Below, piece by piece: positions 1 through 11,700 of a DNA stretch of 64,000 nucleotides (within the stretch, counting starts at the first letter, position 1; every line of letters begins with the position of its first letter). The DNA comes from Taeniopygia guttata (Eukaryota > Chordata > Aves > Passeriformes > Estrildidae). The stretch lies in assembly GCF_048771995.1 (NCBI RefSeq), contig NC_133060.1, positions 1,509,501-1,573,500 on the forward strand, given 5' to 3'. The notes below the pieces were generated by a model that worked only from the letters and a program-made list of their open reading frames with translations, was not told the origin of the DNA and made no database searches. The position numbers and the translations under genes were made by a program.

Positions 1-290
1 ATTTTTTTGGGTGGAAATTTGGATTATTTTGGGGATATTTTGGTGGAAATTTGGATTTTTTGGGTTTTTTTGCAGAAATTTGGATGTTTTTTGGGATTTT
101 TTTGGGTGGAAATTTGGATTTTTTGGGGATTTATTTGGTGGAAATTACGATTATTTTGGGGTTTTTTTTGTTGAAATTTGGATTTTTTGGGACTTTTTTG
201 TGGAAATTTGGATTATTTTGGGGATTTTTTTTTTTTTGGAAATTTGGATTTTTTTGGGATATTTTTCCTTCGGATCCGCCGCAGAAATGG
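1..290. repeat. G/T-rich minisatellite, about 30-bp unit
   Basis: Imperfect tandem units built on tggaaatttggattttttgg fill this stretch. It is probably intronic to the minus-strand heptad-exon gene, because an in-phase 21-nt exon follows at 304-324. No coding potential beyond repeat-driven open frames is seen. Confidence 0.8.
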
Positions 291-303
291 GAATTAAACC
301 CAC

Positions 304-3300
304 CCAAGGTTTTGTCGATTTCTCCTGAAAACAAGGAAGGAAAAAAGTTAAAATAATTGAAAATAATTCAAAATAATTTAAAATAACTCAAATTGATTTA
401 AAATACTTCAGAAAAATTGAAAATAATTAAAAAGAATTAAAAATAATTCAAAATATTTTAAAATAATTTAAAAGAATTCAAAATAATTTTAAAATAATTG
501 AATGGGGTTTAGGATATGATGCTGATTGTTATTATTATTATATTTTATTAAATTTATTTTATTTTATTATACTTTATTTTATTTTATTTTATTTTAGGAT
601 TGGTTTCTGGCCAAAAATTTCAAATAATTTAAAATAATTAAATGTGTTTTAGGATATGATGCTTATTATTTTTTCTTATTTTTTAATTATTATTTCTATT
701 TTAATTTTTATTTTGTTTTATTTTATAATTTTTTTTAGCATTGCTTTCTGTCCAAGAATTTAAAAGATTTTAAAAGAATAGAATGGGTTTTAGGATATTA
801 ATTTTTATTATTGTATTTATTTAATATTATAACATTAACTTTGATTTTAATTTTCATTTTTATTCTTATAACTATTACTGATGTTTTTCATTATTATTAT
901 TATTGTTATTATTATTATATAAATTTTGATTTTAATTTTGAATTTTATTATTATAATTATTACTGATGTTTTTCATTATTATTATTGTCGCTATTATTAT
1001 TATATAAATTTTGATTTTAATTTTCATTTTTATTATTATAATTACTACTGTTATTGTTTTTATAATTTAATTTTCCTTTATTTTTGGACTGACCCACTTC
1101 CTCTTCCTCCTCTTCCACTTCCTTTTCCTGTTTTTCCTCTTCCTCTTCCTCCTCCTTTTCCTGTTTTTCCTCCTCCTCGTCTTCCTCTTCCTCCATTTCC
1201 TCTTCCTCTTCCTCTTTTTCTTCTTCCTCTTCCTCCTCATTTATTTCCTCTTCCTGTTCTTCCTCTTCCTCTTCCTGTTCTTCCTCTTCCTCTTCCTCCT
1301 CCGCCTCTTCCTCTTCCTGTTTTTCCTCTTTCTCTTCCTCCTCCATTTCCTCTTCCTCTTCCTCCTCGGGGAGTCCGTCTGAAACCCGCAGGAGTCGCCA
1401 TGCAAAAATATGCAAATTAGGGCCGTCAGTTGTTTATCGGGAATAAACATCAGCGAATTAATTGGTTAATTAATGATTTATTAGTGATATATGTTAATTA
1501 TAATATTATGGATATTATAGAGATTGATATGTAGTTTGAAACCGCCATGCAAAAATATGCAAATTAGGGCCGTCAGTTGTTTATGGGGAATAAACATCAG
1601 CGAATTAATTGATTAATTAATGACTTATTAGTGACATATGTTAATTATAATATTATGGATATTATAGAGATTGATATGGAGTTTGAAACCGCCATGCAAA
1701 AATATGCAAATTAGGGCCATCACTTGTTTATGGGAAATAAACATCAGTGAATTAATGGATTAATTAATGACTTATTAGTGACATATGTTAATTATAATAT
1801 TATGGATATTATAGAGATTGATATGTAGTTTGAAACCGCCATGCAAAAATATGCAAATTAGGGCCGTCGGTTGTTTATCGGGAATAAACATCAGCGAATT
1901 AATTGGTTAATTAATGACTTATTAGCGATATATGTTAATTATAATATTATAGAGATTTATATGTAGTTTGAAACAATATTTCATGTTTGAATTACAATTA
2001 TGTTAGAGTTGTAATTAAATTATAATATTTTCCAATTAGATCAGCTAATTAATTGATTAATTAATTACTTATATGTGATACATGTTAATTATAATATTAT
2101 GGATATTACGATTTTATAGCGATTGATATGTAGTTTAAAACAATAATATCTTAGAGTTATAATTAAATTAAAATATTTTCCAATTATGATTGGAGTTGCA
2201 TCATAAATTTATAATATATATTCTAATATTGAATTATTATATTACATATTAAATTATGCCATAATATTGCATTATCTTATATATAATTAATGTAATAAAA
2301 CAACTACCTATAATATAAAATACAATTTAATAAAAATATACTATAAAATAATAGAAATAAAATAAAATAATAAAATACATAATAAAATAAATTAAAATAT
2401 GATAGAACGTAATAAAATGTAATATAATATAATAAAATATGATATAATACAATACAATATAATATAATAAAATACAATATAATTATAATATAATATGTAT
2501 AATATAATATAATATAATAAATATAATACAAATATAATATAATATAATAAATATAATACAATGTAATGTAATAATATAATAAATAAAATATGTAAATATA
2601 ATATAATATAATATAATATAATATAATATAATATAATAATATGATAAATATAAATATAATATAAATATAATATGGCATAATATAATATAATGTAATATAA
2701 TTATAATTAATATAATTAATATAATATAATGTACTATAACTAATAAAACATAATATAATGTAATATAGTTAATATAATATAATATAATATAATATAATAT
2801 AATATAATATAATATAATGCAAATATAATACAATATAACATAACATTTAAAGCATTAATTAAAACATCAATTAAAAAATTAATTAGCACGTACCAAAATC
2901 CTTCAGCGCCTCTGCAAAAAATCAAAATAAAACAGGAAAATAAATCCAAATTTCCCTTCCCAAAAAATGCCCAAAATTCCGAATATTTTTAGGAAACAAA
3001 AAGAATTTCACTCACCGAGCTCCTCCCTCATTTTTCCTTAAAAAAATGAAAATTAAATTATTTTTAATTGATTTTTTTTCCCTTCTCAAGAACAGGGGGT
3101 TTGTACCTATTAATTAATTTTTTATTTCAAATATAATTTAATTTATTTTGGGATTTTTTTGGGGCCAAAATTCCCTCATTTTTCCTTAATTTAAAGAAAT
3201 TTGGGATTTTTTTTCCCCACTTACGGATAACAGAGTCTCTTTCTCCTGAAAAGAAATAAAATTAATTATTATATTAATATTAGGTAATCAATAATTATTT

Positions 3301-5691
3301 AATTGTTAATTGTAATAATTTAATTATTAATTATAATTATATAGTTATTAGCTATTATATTATTATTTACTTGTATAAATATTTAAAATTATTTAATTAT
3401 TAATCAGAATTATTTAGTTATTAATTATAATAATTTATTATTACTGTGTAATTGCTATTTAGTTAATTTTTATTTATAATTATTAAATTATTAATTGTTA
3501 ATTAATCAATTAAATTATATTACCCAGCAGCTCCTTCAGGTAGCCTGGGGGAAGCAGAAAGAAATTAAAATTAAAATTAAAATTAAAATTAAAATTAAAA
3601 TTAAAATTAAAATTAAAAAATTAAAATTAAAAGCAAAAGTAAAATTGAAAATAAATTAAAGTTAAAATCAAAAATTAAAATTAAAAGCAAAAGTAAAATT
3701 GAAATTAAAATTAAAATTAAAAGTAAAATTAAAAATTAATTTTAAATTTAAAATGAAAAGTAAACTTGGAATTAAAATTAAAACTAAAATTTAAAGTAAA
3801 ATTCAAAGTAAAAAGACCAAATTTATTGATAGCATTAAATATAAATATAAACATTAATAAATATAAATATAAATATAAATATAAATATAAATATAAATAT
3901 AAATATAAATATAAACCCAAATCTGACTTACCGATCTCAGCTTCATTTTCCCCTAAAAAAAATAAAATTATTTCCATAAATAATTATTTATAAAAAACAC
4001 CTAAAATGGAAATAATTCCACAAAAACGGTAAAAATTCCAACGGAAATTAAATTTCATATTGGGAAAATAAATAACCGGAAATAATTGCTTAAAAAATTA
4101 AAAAATAAATCTGGAAAATCAATTTATTTTTGCTTCTTTCATCCCAAAAATCCCCAAAAATCCCCAAAATTCCCAAAATCCCCCAAAATCCCCAAAATTC
4201 CCAAAGTTCCCGGGGGTACTCACGGATTTGGGCGTCTCGAGCCTCTGAGGAAAAATCAGAATATTTCTAATTATTCATTAATATTTATTATTAATTTTCC
4301 CTGAATATTTATAATTAATTATTCCCAAATAAGTCTAATTATTCCTGAATATTTTTAATTTGTTATTCCTCAATGTTTCTAATTATTCCTGAATATTTCT
4401 AATTATTCTTGAATATTTAAAATTAATTATTCCTGAATAGTTCTAATTATTCATGAATATTTATCATTAATTATGCATGAAATATTTCTGATTATTCTTA
4501 AATATTTATAATAATTCCCAAATATTTATAATTAATTATTCCTATCGAAATGTTTCTAATTATTCCTGAATATTTCTAATTATTCATGAATGTTTATAAT
4601 TATTTTTTCCTACATCATTTTAATTATTCCTGGATATTTATAATTATTATTCACAAATAATTTCAATTATTCCTGAATATTTATAATTAATTAATAATAA
4701 AGATTTCTAATTATTCCTATATATTTCTAATAATTCCTGAATATTTCTAATTAATTATTCCCAAATGTTTCTAATTATTCCTGAATATTTCAAATTATTC
4801 CTGAATATTTATAATTCTTAACAAATATTTATATTTAATTATTCCCAAATATTTTGAATTATTTACAAATTATTCTAATTGATTATTCATAAATATTTCT
4901 AATTATTTTTGAATATTTCTGATTATTTATTACTAAATATTTTTAATAATCACAGAATATTTCTAATTATTAACGAATATTTCTAATTAATGATTGATAA
5001 ATATTTCTAATTATTTCTAATTAATATTTCTAATTAATCCCGACTATTTCTATTTTATTATTCCTGAATAATTTCGGGAATTACGGAAAGGAAAATGTGA
5101 AAAATGGGAATTTTGGCACTCACGGAGTTGTTTGGTGAAAGCCTCTGGAAATAAAAATAAAATAAAAATAAAAATAAAATTAAAAAATAAATAAAGATAA
5201 AAATAAAAATGAATATAAAAATAATAACAAACAAAATATAAACATAAGAAGAAAAATTAAACTGAAAATAAAAAAATCAAACTAAAATAAAACTAAAATA
5301 AAACTAAAATAAACATAAAAATAAAACTAAAACTAAAGGAAAAAATTAAAATAAAAAATAAAGAATAAAAGTAAAAATAAAATAGAAATCATAAAAATAG
5401 AGGTAAAATAAAAACAAAATTAAACTGAAAATAAAACTAGAACTAAAAAATTAAAATAAAGGTAAAAAAATTAGAATATAAAAATAAAAATAAAGGTGAA
5501 ATAGAATTAGAATAAAAATAAAAATAAAAATAAAAATAAAAATAAAAATAAAAATAAAAGGAGAATAAAATTAGAATAAAAATAAAAATAAAGGTAAAAT
5601 AAAATTAGAATAAAAATTAAAATAATGTATAAAACATAAAAATAAATATAAAGCTAAAAACAAAAATAAAATTAAAGTAATCAAAAATAAA

Positions 5692-5722
<31 letters not shown>

Positions 5723-8700
5723 TAAATTTAGGTAAATACAAATAAATAAATAAATATAAATAAAATAAAGTAAAAATAAACTATAAAATAACTCTAAAAT
5801 AAAATAAATCTAAATTTTAAAAATTAAAAATAAAAAAGATAAAAATAAATGTAAAACAAAACTAAAATTCAAACTCACCCACATCGGCCGTGAGCTCCCC
5901 TGGAAAATGGGGAAAAAAAAGAGAATTTTGATCAAATTTTCATTTCTTCTTTTTTCCCATTTTTGGGGAATTTTTGGGGCAAAAAAGCCCCAAACTCACC
6001 AATTTTCGTGTGACGCTCGCCTGGAAAAAAAGGAAAAAAATCAAAATTTTGGTTTTTCCGCGTTAATTAACGAAGGATTAATTAACGAGGGGCGGGGACA
6101 GGACGGGACTCACCGAGCTCCACCGTGAAGATCCCTGGAATCGCCAAATTCCGTTAATTTCACCCAAAATTTTGGATTTTTTTCCCTCAAATTCTGTGAA
6201 ATTCTGGGATTTACCCCCAAATTTTGGGATTTTCCCCCAAATTTTGGGATTTTCACCCCAAATTCTGTGAAATTTTGGAATATTCCCCTAAAATGTTGTG
6301 AAATTCTGGGATTTTTCCCAACAAATTTTGGGATTTTCACCCCAAATTCTGTGAAATTCTGGAATTTTCCCCCAAAATTCCACGAAATTCTGGAATTTCC
6401 CCCCGAAATTCTGTGAAATTTTGGAAATTTCCGCCCAAATTCTGTGAAATTCTGGAAATTTTCCCCAAATTCTTTTAAATTCTCAGATTTCCCCCCAAAT
6501 TTTTGGATTTTCACCCCAAATTCTGTGAAATTCTGGAATTTTCCCCCCAAATTCTGTGAAAATCTGGAATTTTCCCCCCAAAATTTTGTGAAATTCTGAG
6601 ATTCCCTCCAAATTTTGGGATATTCACCTCAAATTCTGTGAAAATTTGGAATTTTCTGCCCAAATTTTGTGAAATTTTGGAATTTCCCCCAAAATTTTGT
6701 GAAATTCTGGGATTTCCCCAAATTTTGGGATTTTCACCCCGAATTCTGTGAAATTTTGGAATTTTCCCCCAAAATGTTGTGAAATTCTGGGATTTTTCCC
6801 CAAATTTTGGGATTTCACCCCAAACTCTGTGAAATTTTGGAATTTCCCCCCAAAATTCTGTGAAATTCTGAGATTTTCCCCAAATTTTGGGATTTCACCC
6901 CAAACTGTGTGAATTTTGGAATTTCCCCCCAAAATTCCATAAAATTAAAATATTTTCCCCAAAATCCTCTGGAATTCCTGGATTTCCCCCAAATTTTGGG
7001 ATTTTCACCCCAAATTCTGTGAAATTTTGGGATTTCCCCCCAAATTTTGGGATTTTCACCCCAAATTCTGTGAAATTCCGGAATTTTCCCCCCAAATTCT
7101 TTGAAATTCTCGGATTTCCTCCGAAATTTTGGTATTTCACCCCAAATTCTGTGAAATTTTGGATTTTTCCCCCAAAATGTTGTGAAATTCTGGGATTTTC
7201 CCCCAAATTTTGGGATTTTTGCCCCAAATTCTGTGAAATTCTGGAATTTTCCCCTCAAAATTCTGTGAAATTCCGGAATTTCCCCACCAAAATTCTGTGA
7301 AATTTTGGAAATTTCCGCCCAAATTCTGTGAAATTCTGGAATTTTCCCCCGAATTCTAATGAAATTCTGGAATTTTCTCCCAAAATTCTGTGAAATTCTG
7401 AGATTTTCCCCCAAATTTTGGGATTTCACCCCAAATTCTGTGAAATTCGGGGATTTTCACCCCAAATTCTGTGAAAATCTGGAATTTTCCCCCCAAAATT
7501 TTGTGAAATTCTGAGATTCCCTCCAAATTTTGGGATTTCCCCCCCAAATTCTGTGAAAATCTGGAATTTCCCCCAAAATGTTGTGAAATTCTGAGATTTC
7601 CCCCAAATTTTGGGATTTCACCCCAAACTCCGTGAAATTTTGGAATTTCCCCCCAAAATTCTATAAAATTTAAATCATTTCCCCCGAATTTTCTGAAATT
7701 CTTGGATTTTCCCCCAAATTTTGGGATTTTCACCCCAAATTCTGTGAAATTCCGGAATTTCCCCCCAAAATTCTGTGAAATTCTGGAATTTTTCCCTCAA
7801 AATTCTGTGAATTTTGGAATTTCCCCCCAAATTTTGGGATTTTCACCCCAAATTCTGTGAAAATTTGGAATTTTCCCCCCAAATTTTGTGAAATTCTTGA
7901 ATTTTCCCTCAAAATTTTATTAAATTCTGGGATTTTCCCCCAAATTTTGGGATATTCACCCCAAATTCTTTGAAATTTTGGAATTTTCCCCCCAAATTCT
8001 GTGAAATTCTTGATTTCCCCCCAAATTTTGGGATTTTCCCCCCAAATTCTGAGAAATTTTGGAATTTTCCCCACAAAATTCTGTGAAATTCTGGAACTTT
8101 CCCCTCAAAATTTTATTAAATTCTTGGATTTTCCCCCAAATTTTGGGATATTCACCTCAAATTCTGTGAAAATTTGGAATTTTCTGCCCAAATTTTGTGA
8201 AATTCTCAGATTTTCCTCCAAATTTTGGGATTTTCACCACAAATTCTGTGAAATTCTCGGATTTTCCCCCAAATTTTAGGATTTTCCCTCCAAATTCTGA
8301 GAAATTTTGGAATTTCCCCCCAAATTTTGGGATTTTCCCTCCAAATTCTGTGAAATTTTGGGATTTCCCCCCAAATTTTGGGATTTTCTCTCCAAATTCT
8401 GTGAAATTTTGGGATTTCCCCCAAATTTTGGGATTTTCACCCCAAATTCTGTGAAATTCTGGAATTTTCTCCCAAAAATCTGTGAAATTCTGAGATTCCC
8501 CCCAAATTTTGGAATTTCCCCCCAAAATTCCATAAAATTAAAATATTTTCCCCAAAATCCTCTGGAATTCTTGGATTTACCCCCAAATTTTGGGATTTTC
8601 CCACCAAATTCTGTGAAATTCTGGGATTTTCCCCCCAAAATTGGGATTTTCCCCCAAAATTCTGTAAAATTAACAGAATTTCCCCAAATTTTTCTGGAAT

Positions 8701-11700
8701 TTTGGGATTTTCCCCTCAAATTTTGTGGAATTCCGGGATTTTTCACACTCACGGATGGTGGCGTCACATTTGGCTGCAGGAAAAAAAATATTTAAAATAT
8801 CAAATTTGAATTAAAAATTTCCAATTAAAATAAAAAATAAAATAATTAAAAATTTAAAAATTTAAAAAATTTATAAATAATAAAAAATAAAAATAAGTAA
8901 ATAAATAAAATTTTAAAATACAAAATAAATACGAAATAATAATAGAAACTAAAATGAAAAAAAAAAAAAACATAAATAAAAATTAAAATTAAAATTAAAA
9001 TTTAAAAAAATTGAGAAACTACAAAAAAAATAAATTTAAATTAAAAAATAAAAAATAAAATTAAAACTGATGAAATTTTCTGTTTCCGGCTCCTTTTTTC
9101 CATCACTCACCGAGCTCCGCTCGGAGCTTCCCTAAAAACAGAAAAAAATGACCAAAAATTAAATATAAATATCAATAAAACCCATTTTTACTCATTAGCT
9201 TTAAAAATTTTGCTCATTAGCATAATAAACTTTACTCATTAGCATAATAAATTTTAATATAAGCATTAACTAAGTACAAATATATTAAATTTTAAGGGCG
9301 AATATATTGAATTTTAATCATTAATACCATGAAAATATTATTAATAAAACGACAAGAATAATTTAAAATTATGTTAATTTTATTTTTATTAAATATTAAT
9401 TAATTGTTGTGAATTAATTAATGATGAATTAATTAGGAGGGAGGAAATTTGGGGGAATTTTGGCACTTACGGAGGCCGGAGTCGCGCTCGGCTGTGGAAA
9501 AAAGGAGGAAAAAACACCAAAAATCAGAATTTTTTTGGGGTTTTTGCTTCCCAAAATGAGGAAAAAAACGACCCAAAAAATCTCCAAAAATTCCCAATTA
9601 TTTCCCAGATTCCAAATTTTCCTCCCAATCAAAAAATTCCCAATTTTCTGCCATTTTCATCCCCAAAAAAATTAAATTTTCCCAATTTTTCACGTTTTTA
9701 ATGTCAGATTTTATTCCTAATAAATATTATTTTTAATTTTATTAAATCAGAGCGATAATTAATGAAATGGCCTTCAAACCCCTCAAAAATAAAATTAAAA
9801 TTAGAATTAACATTAACATTAAAATTAAAAGTTAAAATTAAAACTAATATTAAAGTTTTAAACTTAGAAATTAAATTAAAATTAATATTAACGTTAAAAT
9901 TAAAATTAGAATGAAAATGAAAATTAAAGGTAAAGGTAAAAATAAATTAAAACTAAAATAAACTTAAAATTAAAATTAACATTAACAGTAAAATTAGGAT
10001 TAAAATGAAAATGGAAATGAAAATTAAAAATTACATTAAAATTAAAAATTATATTAAAATGAAATTAAAAATTATAATTAAAATTAAAGTTTAAATAAGA
10101 ATTAAAATTAATATTAATCTTAACACTAAAACTAAAAGTAAAAATAAAATGACAATTAAAATGAAATTTGAATTTGAAATTGAAACTAAAATGAAAATGG
10201 AAATTAAAATTAAAATTGAAATTAAAGTTAAAATGAAATTAAAAATTATAATTAAAACTAAAATTAAAATTAATATTTAAAATTAAAATTAAAAATTAAA
10301 ATTAAAATTAAAGTTAAAATTAGAATTAAAATTAATATTAACATCAAAATTAAAACTACAATTAAAACTACAATTAAAATTAAATTAAAATTCAAAATTG
10401 AAACTAAAACTGAAATTGAAATTAAAATTAAATCCGCTAATTAACGCTTTTTAATTAAGGAATTCCGTCCATACCCAACAGCGCCGTGAGTCTTCCTGCC
10501 AGACGAGGAAAAATCAGAATTAATCCCAAAAAAACCACCAGAATTCACCCAAAAATCAGATTTTTTAACCCAAAAATCAGATTTTTTAACCCAAAATCGA
10601 GAATTTTAACCCCAAAATTCAGATTTTTTAACCCAAAATCATCAAAAGAGGTAAAAAACTCACGGATTTCGGCGGCGAGTTTGGCTGTGGAGAAAAAATG
10701 AGATTTTTATTTTTATTTTTTGGGATATTTTGGATTTTTTTCTCTGTGAAAATTCAGGAATTTGGGGGAAATTTTGGGGGATTTTATTAAAATTTTGGTT
10801 TTTTTTTTTTGCAGGATGGGACTGAGAATTTTTTACCCCAAAAATTGGACTTTTTTACCCCCAAAATTGGATTTTTTACCCCCAAAATTGGATTTTTCAC
10901 CCAAAAAAATTGGAGTTTATACACCAAAAATGGGATTTTTTACCCCAGAATTTGGATTTTTTTACCCCAAAAATTGGATTTTTTTACCCGAAATGCGGAG
11001 GGTTTTTTTACCTTAAAATTTTGAGGGTTTTTTTACCCCAAAATTTGGATTTTTTTTTTACCCCAAAATTTGGAGGTTTTCTTACCCCAAAATTTGGATT
11101 TTTTACCCAAAAATTGGAATTTTTTTACCCCAGATATTGAAGTTTTCACTCCAAAATTTGGATTTTTTTTTTACCCCAAAAATTGGAGTTTTTACCTCAA
11201 AAATTGGAGTTTCTGCTCCAAAATTTGGATTTTTTTTACCCCAAGATTTGGATTTTTTACCCCAAAATTGGAATTTTTTTACCTGAAAAATTGGATTTTT
11301 TTACCCGAAAAATTGGATTTTTTAACCCCAAAATTTGCAGGTTTTTTTACCCCAAAATTTGGAATTTTTTTTCACCCAAATTTGAATTTTTTACCCCAAA
11401 ATCGGCAAAAAAACGGCACTCACTGATTTTCCGGTCGCGTTCCTCTGGGAAAAAAGGGGAAAAAAGGAAGAAAATTAAAATTATTTCATCATTTTTTCAT
11501 TTTTTTGGGGTTTTTTTATGGTCTCAGAACATCCGGACCAAAAATTGGGATTTTTCCCCCCAAAAATGGCCCCAAAAATGAAGATTTTTGCCTTGAACTG
11601 ACTGAGTTTGGAGCTGGAGTCACCTGAAATACCAAAAAATAAATAAAATTAATAAAATGAGATTAAAATCCTGGGAAATAATAAATAGGAAAAATAAGAA

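Noticed and set aside
6110-8800. Overlapping frames with FTEFG/KIPKF repeats
   Set aside because: Products of the 28-bp intronic minisatellite; stop-free because the unit lacks stops in those frames.
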